From NCBI GenBank assembly GCA_002292015.1, contig DBBD01000107.1, positions 1 to 21,822 on the forward strand: a DNA stretch of 21,822 bases. Reading direction: 5' to 3'. The stretch is from Firmicutes bacterium UBA993 (lineage in GTDB: Bacteria > Bacillota > Dethiobacteria > DTU022). Each line of letters starts with the position of its first letter. The stretch's first letter is position 1. Positions 1 to 7,373 of this stretch are shown here, one piece after another. The notes under the pieces are model-generated. The model did not search any database and was not told the origin of the DNA. It saw only the letters and a program-made list of their open reading frames with translations. The position numbers and the translations under genes are program-made.

Positions 1-2510
1 ACCTTCCAATTGCTGCTGACGATGCGGGTAGGGCTGACCAGAAAGTTTATTTTTACCCCTTCAGCTACCGCTTCATCATATTCCGCCTTTGAAACCGGCA
101 TCTCATCTTTGGTCCGGCGGTAATATATCTCCACCTGCTCTGCCCCCATGCGCACGGCGGTACGTGCGGTATCGAGGGCTACGTTGCCGCCGCCGATAAC
201 GATTACTTTTTTACCGGTTTGGACCGGCTTGCCGACCTTGACGTCCCTGAGAAAGCGTAACCCGTAATAAAGGCCGCCTAAATCTTCGAATTCACCGGGG
301 ATGCCGATCTGCTGGCTTTTCTGGGCGCCGGCAGCGATAAACACCGCGTCGTATCCGCTGTTTTTCAAGTCTTCGATGGTAAAATTGATATTTACCGGAC
401 TGTTATAGTTGATCTTGACCCCGCACATTTTAATGTAATCTATCTCCATGCGGATTACTTCTTCCGGCAGGCGAAACTCCGGTATGGCCACCGAAAGCAT
501 GCCGCCGCCTACCGGGAGCGCTTCGAAAACTGTTACACCGTAGCCCATTTGGGCCAAAAAATAGGCACAGGTCAGTCCGCATGGGCCGGCCCCGACAATG
601 GCTACTTTTTGCGGCCACACGTGTTCAAACGGTTGTGGCGCCGGAATATTTATTGCGCTATCGAAATAGCGGTCTGCAGCAAAGCGCTTCAGGGCCCTGA
701 TTGCCAGCGAATCATCAAGCTCGCCGCGGCGGCAGCGCAGTTCGCACGGGTGGTCACAGATCCGGCCACAGATTGCAGGAAAGGGGTTGCGCCGGCGAAT
801 TATCTCCACCGCTTCCAGGTATGCGCCACGGGATATGGCGTCGAGGTAGCGGGGCACGTCGACCCCTGCCGGACAGGCATGTTGACAAGGCGATATCATC
901 AGCGCGTCGCAGACTGCTGCCGGACACTTCTTTTCTCTAATGTGCGCTTCGTATTCTTCGCGAAAATATTTCAGGGTAGTCAATACAGGGTTGGGGGAGG
1001 TCTGTCCCAGCCCGCATAAAGATCCCTCTTTTACCGTCCCGGCTATCTTCAGAAGTAACTTTAGATCGCTGTCGCGTCCCAGTCCTTTCGTAATACGGGT
1101 TAGTATCTCCAGCATTTGCCTGGTTCCCAGGCGGCACGGGGTACACTTCCCGCAAGACTCGGATTGCGTGAAGCTTAAAAAATACCTGGCGATCTCAACC
1201 ATGCAGGTGCTCTCATCCATCACTACCATTCCGCCCGAACCCATGATGGAGCCAAGGCGGGCCAGGTTTTCAAAATCGACGGGGGTATCGATATAAGGCG
1301 CCGGAATGCATCCTCCCGAAGGGCCGCCGGTTTGAACCGCTTTAAATTTTTTGCCGCGCGGTATCCCGCCGCCGATATCAAACACGATTGTTGACAGCGG
1401 CGTCCCCGCCGGTACCTCCACCAACCCGCTGTTGGCAACTTTTCCGGTTAGGGCAAAGACAACGGTACCCTTGCTCTTTTCAGTGCCGATCGAAGAAAAC
1501 CAGTCTACGCCACAATCGATAACAGCGGAAACGGTAGCCAGGGTTTTAACATTGTTAATCACAGTCGGTTTACCATCCAAGCCAAATTGAGCCGGAAAAG
1601 GGGGGCGCGGTCGGGGCATTCCCCGGCGGCTTTCAATAGAGGCGATCAGTGCCGTCTCCTCGCCGCAAACAAAGGAGCCGGCGCCCTCCTTGATGTTAAT
1701 TTTAAAATTGTAGCCGGAATCGCAGATGTTCTCTCCCAAAAACCCTTTTTCTACGGCCTGTTGCAGGGCCTGGCGCAGCCGTTGCACAGCCAGTGGATAT
1801 TCGGCTCGAACATAAATATAACCTTCGTCGGCACCGACAGCGTACCCTGCGATGGCCAACCCCTCGAGTACAGCGTGGGGATCGGCTTCCAGGATCGAGC
1901 GGTCCATAAAGGCGCCGGGATCGCCTTCATCGGCGTTGCAGATCACATATTTTTTCGTTCCGGGGGCATTGCGGCAAAATTCCCATTTCACGGCCGTCGG
2001 AAAACCGGCCCCGCCCCGCCCCCGCAGACCCGCTTTGCTTATCTCTTCGATCACTTGTTGCGGGGTCATTTTCCACAGGGCCTTTTTAAGGGCGCGGTAT
2101 CTTCCGTTTGCGATGGAGTGCTCGATTTTTTCGGGGTTTATATGGCCGCAGTTTTGCAAGATCACCCGGTGTTGTTTTTTGTAAAAATTGATATCCTGGT
2201 AATAGGGGATCGCTTCGCCGCTTGCCGGATCCCGGTAGAAAAGCCGCTCTACGGGCGCTCCGTTTTTGAGGTGGGAGAATACGATCTCTGGGGCATCACC
2301 GGCCTGGACACGGGTGTAGAAGATTCCTTCGGGCTCAACGATGACAATGGGGCCCTGCTCACAAAAGCCATGACAGCCGGTAAACTCCAGCTGGACATCT
2401 TGGATCTCGAGACATTTAAGTTCGGAGCACAAAGAATCATAGATGGCCCCGGAATCGCTGGAAAGGCAACCTGTGCCCTGGCAAACAAAAACAGTCTGTC
2501 TGATTACCAC
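1..2510 (-). CDS. NuoF-GltD fusion: NADH-binding flavoprotein fused to a GltD-type flavin oxidoreductase (3' end outside window)
   Basis: This is an open frame of at least 836 codons that runs off the left edge. Residues 1-90 form a thioredoxin-like [2Fe-2S] domain (C10, C15, C46, C50). A NuoF core follows with GRGGAGFPTAVKWEFC and the [4Fe-4S] motif SESCGKCTPC near residue 453. From about residue 530 there is a GltD-like module: Cys-rich helical region (CQHACPAG, CGRICDHPCELRC), an FAD Rossmann motif VAIVGAGPCGL at 636 and a second nucleotide-binding motif VIVIGGGNVALDTA near 765. NuoF modules bind FMN and oxidise NADH; GltD modules bind FAD and NAD(P)H. The likely role is the pyridine-nucleotide gateway of a soluble complex with the two genes upstream. 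The start is GTG at 2510: an in-frame TAA lies two codons before it and AAGGAG about 12 nt upstream. It begins 10 nt after the NuoE stop. What is seen is the domain order; the exact electron acceptor is inference. Confidence 0.93.
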   Translation of the reverse strand, partial: MVIRQTVFVCQGTGCLSSDSGAIYDSLCSELKCLEIQDVQLEFTGCHGFCEQGPIVIVEPEGIFYTRVQAGDAPEIVFSHLKNGAPVERLFYRDPASGEAIPYYQDINFYKKQHRVILQNCGHINPEKIEHSIANGRYRALKKALWKMTPQQVIEEISKAGLRGRGGAGFPTAVKWEFCRNAPGTKKYVICNADEGDPGAFMDRSILEADPHAVLEGLAIAGYAVGADEGYIYVRAEYPLAVQRLRQALQQAVEKGFLGENICDSGYNFKINIKEGAGSFVCGEETALIASIESRRGMPRPRPPFPAQFGLDGKPTVINNVKTLATVSAVIDCGVDWFSSIGTEKSKGTVVFALTGKVANSGLVEVPAGTPLSTIVFDIGGGIPRGKKFKAVQTGGPSGGCIPAPYIDTPVDFENLARLGSIMGSGGMVVMDESTCMVEIARYFLSFTQSESCGKCTPCRLGTRQMLEILTRITKGLGRDSDLKLLLKIAGTVKEGSLCGLGQTSPNPVLTTLKYFREEYEAHIREKKCPAAVCDALMISPCQHACPAGVDVPRYLDAISRGAYLEAVEIIRRRNPFPAICGRICDHPCELRCRRGELDDSLAIRALKRFAADRYFDSAINIPAPQPFEHVWPQKVAIVGAGPCGLTCAYFLAQMGYGVTVFEALPVGGGMLSVAIPEFRLPEEVIRMEIDYIKMCGVKINYNSPVNINFTIEDLKNSGYDAVFIAAGAQKSQQIGIPGEFEDLGGLYYGLRFLRDVKVGKPVQTGKKVIVIGGGNVALDTARTAVRMGAEQVEIYYRRTKDEMPVSKAEYDEAVAEGVKINFLVSPTRIVSSNWK

Positions 2511-2519
2511 CGGTTACCG

Positions 2520-2996
2520 TCACTCCTTCTTAAACAGCTGTTTGATCTTTTGGGGATTCATATGACCGTAAACTTGCTTGTTAATGATCATAGTAGGAGA
2601 AAGCGCGCAAATGCCGAGGCAGGCAACGGTTTCTAAAGTATATTCCAGGTCGTCTGAAGTCTGGTTTTCTTCCAACCCCAGATGCTGCTTAACCAGCTTA
2701 AGAACAGTTTTCCCCCCGCGCACATGACAGGCCGTGCCCCGGCATACCCTGACGATGTTTTTCCCCCGGGGCTCTGTATACAGCTGTTCGTAAAAAGAGA
2801 TCACTCCCTGTACTTCGCTGGGAAAGAGCTTTAACGCATCGGCAATCAAAGGAATGGATTGCGGAGGGATATATCCGAACTCGGCCTGTATCTCTTGTAC
2901 CAGCGGAATCAGCGACCATTTCTGCCGCCGGTATGCGGTCACTATGTCTAGAAGCACCTCTGGATTTATTTCTGGCTCTTTCTGTGCTTTATTCAT
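2520..2996 (-). CDS. NuoE-like [2Fe-2S] thioredoxin-fold subunit
   Basis: The 158-residue protein has the size and pattern of NuoE/HydA-gamma type subunits. An N-terminal helical region contains IPLVQEIQAEFGYIP, and the thioredoxin-like part carries the four cluster cysteines in VCRGTACHVRGG and CLGICALSPTMIIN. In this family the subunit holds one [2Fe-2S] cluster and partners with NuoF. The ATG at 2996 is preferred over a TTG one codon upstream because an AGGGTGA ribosome site is about 7 nt from the ATG. The gene overlaps the end of the NuoG-like gene by 8 nt and is followed after 10 nt by the NuoF-GltD start, so translational coupling is likely. It is cytoplasmic, with no signal or membrane segment. 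Confidence 0.93.
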   Translation of the reverse strand: MNKAQKEPEINPEVLLDIVTAYRRQKWSLIPLVQEIQAEFGYIPPQSIPLIADALKLFPSEVQGVISFYEQLYTEPRGKNIVRVCRGTACHVRGGKTVLKLVKQHLGLEENQTSDDLEYTLETVACLGICALSPTMIINKQVYGHMNPQKIKQLFKKE

Positions 2997-5658
2997 CAAG
3001 GCTCACCCTTTCCAACTGGGCGTAACAAAACGACGCGGGAGGTAGATTCTTTTCTTTGCCCATATCCGGTGAGAACAGATCCATCGCATCGGGAAACGAA
3101 GCGGGTAGGGCTATCATTCCCGGGGGCAGCGTAGCGCAAATATCCACGGTAGCATTTAATTGGGAGAAAGGCGAGCTGATTCTTACGGCGTTGCCGGTGG
3201 CGAGGGCTAGCTTTGCCGCGTCATCTGTGCCGATTTTTAGCAGTAACGGAGGATAAATAGTCTTCAGCCGCCGGGCTTTTCCACTCCTGGTCCCGTTTCC
3301 GAAAAAAGGAAGCGTTTCTTCCAAGACCAGGCAAAAAGGGTATTCTTCAGGCTTTTTATGCGGCGGTGAGAAGCAATCAGGAATTGAAAACCGTGGAAAA
3401 CCGGCCAGCGACTGAAAGGCGAGATTGCGCCGCTCTTCCCAGTGCGACCATTTTTCACTTGGCCGCTCTTCCTGGTGATCGTAGCCTTCGTAGAGCGGCA
3501 CAAACTCTTCAATTTCAGTTATTACCTGCTCCAGGGTGGAGTAAGGTAGTTGATCGCCCATCTCTTTGGCAAGGCGCAGGACAATCTCCCAGTCGGGCAA
3601 GCTTTCGCCGTACGGAGGGATAGCCTGCTTTAACCAGTTGATCCTGCCTTCAAAATTGGTAAAAGACCCTTCTTTTTCGGCAAAACTGGCGGCGGGGAAA
3701 ACTACGTCAGCGAACGCGGCAGTTTCGGTCAGGAACAGGTCCTGAACAACCAAAAAGTCAAGGCTTGAGAGAGCTTCTCTAGTTTGCCGGGGCTGGGGGA
3801 GGCTTAGGACGGGGTTTTCGCCAACAACATAAAGTGCTTTAAGCGGTATTTCTTTTCCCCGGCTTAACGCTTCAGCCATGCTTAGACCCGGGTTTGCCGG
3901 GAGCTCGCTTTGCCAAAGCCGTTCAAATTTATTCCTGGCCGTCAAATCAGCCACCGGCTGGTAACCAGGCAGGAAATCGGGAAGAGAGCCTATTTCGCAA
4001 GCACCCATACCATTATTATCCTTCTGAATCGAATATATACCGCAGCTGCTGCACCAGATATTATCGGTGAGCAAAGCCAGGTTGGAAAGGGCTTTGATAC
4101 TTTCTATTCCGCTTGCGGCACAGGTTATGCCTGGACCTAGCACGATTGCAGACTTGCTCGCGCCGGCATAGGCGCGGGCAGCGCTTAAAATCTCATCGGC
4201 GGGCAGATGTGTATCTTTTGCCGCGGCTTCGAGAGAAAAGCTCTTCAACGCATCCGCTAAGGCGGAAAACCCTTCAGTTAGCCGGCTGACATACTCAGCG
4301 TTAAAGAGTTTTTCCTCAATGATTACCGAGGCCATTCCGTTTAACAATAACGCTTCACTCCCCGGTTCCGGGCGTAGCCACCAGTGGGCAAATGAGGCTA
4401 GTTTTGTTTGCCTCGGCTCGATTAAAATTAATTTGGCCTGCTTGTTTCTTACAGCACGCTTGACTGCATAAGCCGCCCGCGGGGCGGTTACGGTCAAATC
4501 CGTCCCGATCACAAGGATTAACTCAGCCTCTTCCAGCGCCTCCAACAGATTTGTGGTGCTCAAATAACCGGTAGTATCGCCCAGCCCCGACCGGATAGCC
4601 AAGTTATATGGGCTGCTTCCGTTATCGATATTATTTGTTTTAAGAACTGTCCTGGCGAACCTCTGCAGCAAGTAATTTTCTTCGTTTGTACACTTCGATG
4701 AACCAAAAACCGCCATGGCGTCGGGTCCGAACTGACTTTTTACCCGGTTTAACCCAGCGCTTGCCGCCTTTAGGGCTACTTCCCAGGAAACTTTCTTAAA
4801 ATGGTCTCCTTCTTTAATTAGAGGGGCAACCAATCTCTCTTTGCTGTGGATATAGTCGTAACCAAAGCCTCCCCGGATACAAAGGGCGCCGTTGCTAAAA
4901 AAATCTCCTTTTGTGGGCAGGGCCCGGACCACTCGCCGGCCTTTGATTTCAAGCGTGATTGGGCATCCGCAACCACAATAAGCACAGGCGGTCCGGACAG
5001 AGGAGCCGGTAGTTCCCTGGAAAGGCACTTCTTTTTCCATCAGTGCGCCGGTGGGGCATAATGCCAGGCAGGCCCCGCAGAAAGTACACGGCGAGCGCTC
5101 CAGGGGAGTATCGTTTAATGTGGCCGGGTGTGCGCTGAACCCCCGCTGGTAATAATCGATTGCTCCTTCAACAACAATCTCCCGGCAGGCTCGGACACAT
5201 TTGCCGCACAATACACACTTTGCCATATCTCGTGTAATAAATGGGTTCAGTTCTTGGATAGCGGCAAACTGGGGTATTTTTTCCAGCTCATTAAAACCGA
5301 TATTCATTGTAGAAGCAATCTGACGTAAACGACAACGGTTTCCTTTATCGCAAACCAGGCAGGCGTCAGGATGGCTGGCCAATAATAGTTTAACGATCGT
5401 TTTTCGATGCTCAAGCACCCTGGGGGAATTAGTGTTAATGATCATACCCGGGGAAACGGCGGTAACACAGGATGCCAGTAAAGCTCCGCTTTGTTCATTT
5501 TCAACCAAACAAAGCCGGCATGCCCCCACCGGTTCCAGGCTTGAATCGTCACAGAGCGTAGGTATATCTATTTTCGATTCCCTGGCAATTTCCAGTATGG
5601 TCATGCCGGCATGTCCGCTTACCACTCGTTGATTAATGGTAATCGTTACCGGTTGCAA
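2989..5658 (-). CDS. NuoG/FdhA-like iron-sulfur molybdopterin-family subunit lacking the metal-ligand Cys/Sec
   Basis: The protein has about 889 residues. In order it shows a [2Fe-2S] ferredoxin domain (GACRLCLVE, ASCVT), a His-Cys [4Fe-4S] motif (HPDACLVCDKGNRC), two [4Fe-4S] motifs (CVLCGKCVRAC, CTFCGACLALC), a Mo4Fe4S domain (ACAYCGCGCP with a distal Cys in GALCIRGG), a molybdopterin oxidoreductase core and a C-terminal molydop-binding domain. The FdhA motif NNIDHC/U is here NNIDNG (N346, G347), so the residue that ligates Mo/W in formate dehydrogenases is gone. The start is probably TTG at 5658: AAGGGAGGA sits 7 nt before it. An in-frame ATG at 5676 exists but lies before that ribosome site. 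It opens the three-gene redox cluster. NuoG of complex I likewise keeps an inactive molybdopterin fold, so a purely electron-wiring role is likely. Confidence 0.92.
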   Translation of the reverse strand: MQPVTITINQRVVSGHAGMTILEIARESKIDIPTLCDDSSLEPVGACRLCLVENEQSGALLASCVTAVSPGMIINTNSPRVLEHRKTIVKLLLASHPDACLVCDKGNRCRLRQIASTMNIGFNELEKIPQFAAIQELNPFITRDMAKCVLCGKCVRACREIVVEGAIDYYQRGFSAHPATLNDTPLERSPCTFCGACLALCPTGALMEKEVPFQGTTGSSVRTACAYCGCGCPITLEIKGRRVVRALPTKGDFFSNGALCIRGGFGYDYIHSKERLVAPLIKEGDHFKKVSWEVALKAASAGLNRVKSQFGPDAMAVFGSSKCTNEENYLLQRFARTVLKTNNIDNGSSPYNLAIRSGLGDTTGYLSTTNLLEALEEAELILVIGTDLTVTAPRAAYAVKRAVRNKQAKLILIEPRQTKLASFAHWWLRPEPGSEALLLNGMASVIIEEKLFNAEYVSRLTEGFSALADALKSFSLEAAAKDTHLPADEILSAARAYAGASKSAIVLGPGITCAASGIESIKALSNLALLTDNIWCSSCGIYSIQKDNNGMGACEIGSLPDFLPGYQPVADLTARNKFERLWQSELPANPGLSMAEALSRGKEIPLKALYVVGENPVLSLPQPRQTREALSSLDFLVVQDLFLTETAAFADVVFPAASFAEKEGSFTNFEGRINWLKQAIPPYGESLPDWEIVLRLAKEMGDQLPYSTLEQVITEIEEFVPLYEGYDHQEERPSEKWSHWEERRNLAFQSLAGFPRFSIPDCFSPPHKKPEEYPFCLVLEETLPFFGNGTRSGKARRLKTIYPPLLLKIGTDDAAKLALATGNAVRISSPFSQLNATVDICATLPPGMIALPASFPDAMDLFSPDMGKEKNLPPASFCYAQLERVSLDE

Positions 5659-5697
5659 ACAAGATCCTCCCTTCATGGGACGGCGGCCTATTATTTA

Positions 5698-6495
5698 TTA
5701 GCACGCGTATTGCTGCTCACCATCGGGCAGCCCTCCCCGTCCGACAGCCCTGACAGCTTCCAGCAATTGAGTACTGGCGCTCTTCTTGGAAATAAAGCCT
5801 AGTGCCCCTGCATTGCTACTGGCTGATAAATTCTGATCGTCGTCATACTGGCTGAGCATTAATACTTTAACTTTTTCCTGGCATAGACTGCAGATCTGCC
5901 TGGTAGCTTCAATCCCGTCAATTTCCGGCATCACGATATCCATCAGCACTACATCCGGTAAAAGTTCGAGGACCTTGCTTACCGCTTCTGCGCCGTTGGT
6001 CGCCTCGCCGACAATATAAATATCTTTTTGCACGTTTAGCAAAGTGCGAATGCCTTCCCTGACCAAGGCATGATCATCGGCGATAAGCACCTTAATTGCA
6101 GCAGCGGTTACATTTAATGTTTTCCATAAGACTTCCGCAAGAACGGCGGCCTTAATCGGTTTACATACATAATCTACCGCATCCACTTGCATTCCTTCAT
6201 CGCGCCGCCAACCCCTGGTTAAGTGGTTTTCGGGAGACGCGTCCAGCACGAAATGAGGAATGTCTTGCAACGCCGGATTTCCTTTCAGCCACTGATGTAG
6301 TCGAAACGCATCTCCTCGCGGCAAAATGGTTCCCAGGAGGATCAGGTCCGGCCGGTGTAAAAAAACCGCTTGCATGGCACTTTCCATGTTCAAAGCGGTT
6401 ACCGTCTTGCATTGCCTGGCCTGCATACTTTCCTCTAAGGCGGCACAAAACCCCAGGTCGCTATCAACAACAAGGATTAAATTATCTCCTTCCAT
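5698..6495 (-). CDS. Double-receiver protein: degenerate REC plus NarL-type REC, no output domain
   Basis: The protein has 265 residues counting from ATG 6495, which has GGGAGG 8 nt upstream. A TTG at 6501 is too close to that site. Residues 5-125 form a receiver-like domain in which the phospho-acceptor position is glycine (G55 in LILLGTILP); a Lys-Pro pair (K112-P113) is kept. Residues 135-258 are a canonical NarL-type receiver with ADDH, D186 in LMDIVMP and FISKK. The protein stops just past that receiver, where NarL proteins normally continue into a LuxR-type helix-turn-helix, and no such domain is found in the 40 nt before the redox genes. The second receiver closely resembles that of the next upstream regulator, suggesting duplication. 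It may act as a phosphate sink or protein-interaction switch; that is inference. Confidence 0.9.
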   Translation of the reverse strand: MEGDNLILVVDSDLGFCAALEESMQARQCKTVTALNMESAMQAVFLHRPDLILLGTILPRGDAFRLHQWLKGNPALQDIPHFVLDASPENHLTRGWRRDEGMQVDAVDYVCKPIKAAVLAEVLWKTLNVTAAAIKVLIADDHALVREGIRTLLNVQKDIYIVGEATNGAEAVSKVLELLPDVVLMDIVMPEIDGIEATRQICSLCQEKVKVLMLSQYDDDQNLSASSNAGALGFISKKSASTQLLEAVRAVGRGGLPDGEQQYAC

Positions 6496-6512
6496 TATCA
6501 AAACCTCCCTTC

Positions 6513-6531
6513 CCGGTCACCTTTTGACCGG
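6513..6531 (-). promoter_or_regulatory. 5' leader hairpin just upstream of the double-receiver ribosome site
   Basis: A perfect 6-bp inverted repeat, CCGGTC and GACCGG, is separated by 7 nt. It would fold at the very start of a transcript made from the promoter candidate at 6543-6571 and ends a few bases before the AAGGGAGG ribosome site. It could modulate translation or stability, or be a dyad operator. No T-run follows, so it is not a terminator. Confidence 0.35.
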
Positions 6532-6542
6532 CAGTTTTTTTA

Positions 6543-6571
6543 ATTTTAGGATAAATCAAATTGTTTGTCTT
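6543..6571 (-). promoter_or_regulatory. Candidate sigma-A promoter for the double-receiver/redox genes
   Basis: On the minus strand AAGACA and TAAAAT are separated by 17 nt, giving a 4/6 and a 5/6 match to the sigma-A boxes. It lies in the 146-nt gap between the response regulator and the double-receiver gene, so the redox genes could be transcribed independently of the kinase. The call rests on pattern only. Confidence 0.35.
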
Positions 6572-6641
6572 GAGTTATTCCCCTCAGATCAGGCATAGGG
6601 TAAACACCCTGTTTTTTAGCTAATTTTCCCTCTTCTTAGAG

Positions 6642-7295
6642 TTAAATTTCTATGATGCCCTTTTTAAGGGCATATTTTACCAATTCTACCCTGTTTCGCA
6701 GCTCCAGTTTTGCCATGAGCCTTGTTTTATGCCCCTCAACTGTTTTTGGGCTAACTACTAAAAACCCGGCTATTTCACGGGTGGTATAGCCTTCAGCCAG
6801 TAACTTTAAGATTTCACGTTCTCGGCCGGTCAACTGCCTATAAGGATCTCTGTTTTTCTTGTGGGGAGCCTCCTGCCGGAAATCCTCAACCAGGTACCTG
6901 GCTACCTGCGGCGACAAAAATGAATCGCCGCGGTGCACGGCCCGGATTCCCCTGATTAGTTCTGATGAGACCGCGGTTTTATTTATAAACCCGGCTGCGC
7001 CGGCTTCAATTAGTTGTAATACGTGCTCGCGATCATCGTACTGAGTGAGCACCAGAACTTTTACTTTCGGATAGCTGCTGCAAATAATCCGTGTTGTCTC
7101 CAAACCGTCCATAACAGGCATGACAATATCCATCAAGACCAGATCTGGATTAAGCTTGCTTACCATCTCCAGCGCTTCTTTACCGTTGGCAGCCTCACCC
7201 AGGACGACAGTTTCTGGAGAAAGTTCCAGCAACACGCATATTCCTTCCCGAACAACGGCATGGTCATCGACTACCAATAGCCCAATTTTCTCCAT
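6642..7295 (-). CDS. NarL/FixJ-type response regulator (REC plus LuxR HTH)
   Basis: This is a complete 217-residue regulator. The receiver carries the acidic pair D10/D11 in VVDDHAVVREG, the phospho-acceptor D56 in LMDIVMP and a conserved Lys in FINKT. A LuxR-type helix-turn-helix occupies about 150-212 (LTGREREILKLLAEGYTTREIA, then VSPKTVEGH). It should be phosphorylated by the sensor kinase encoded 78 nt upstream and bind DNA as a dimer. The start is ATG at 7295 with a TGGTGAG-like ribosome site. It is followed by the truncated double-receiver paralogue and then the NuoGEF-type genes, so those redox genes are reasonable targets. The downstream gap also holds a short AGGGT/ACCCT dyad near 6597-6610 without clear function. 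Confidence 0.95.
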   Translation of the reverse strand: MEKIGLLVVDDHAVVREGICVLLELSPETVVLGEAANGKEALEMVSKLNPDLVLMDIVMPVMDGLETTRIICSSYPKVKVLVLTQYDDREHVLQLIEAGAAGFINKTAVSSELIRGIRAVHRGDSFLSPQVARYLVEDFRQEAPHKKNRDPYRQLTGREREILKLLAEGYTTREIAGFLVVSPKTVEGHKTRLMAKLELRNRVELVKYALKKGIIEI

Positions 7296-7373
7296 CTACC
7301 GCTCACCATCTTTCAAAGATTCTGCGATTTTTTGTCTGGGGGAAGGAAGGCTTTCTCAGGTTGTTCAGAACAG

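Noticed and set aside
549..1019. Plus-strand open frame of 156 codons
   Set aside because: It is a shadow of the GltD-type domain, whose minus-strand frame reads cleanly from 2510 to the window edge.
1587..2636. Plus-strand open frame of 349 codons
   Set aside because: It lies antisense to the NuoF part and the NuoE end, which show clear conserved motifs; its own translation shows no family features.
2989..5658. Formate dehydrogenase or [FeFe]-hydrogenase catalytic subunit
   Set aside because: The Cys/Sec and His of formate dehydrogenases are replaced, and no H-cluster motifs are present after the ferredoxin domains.
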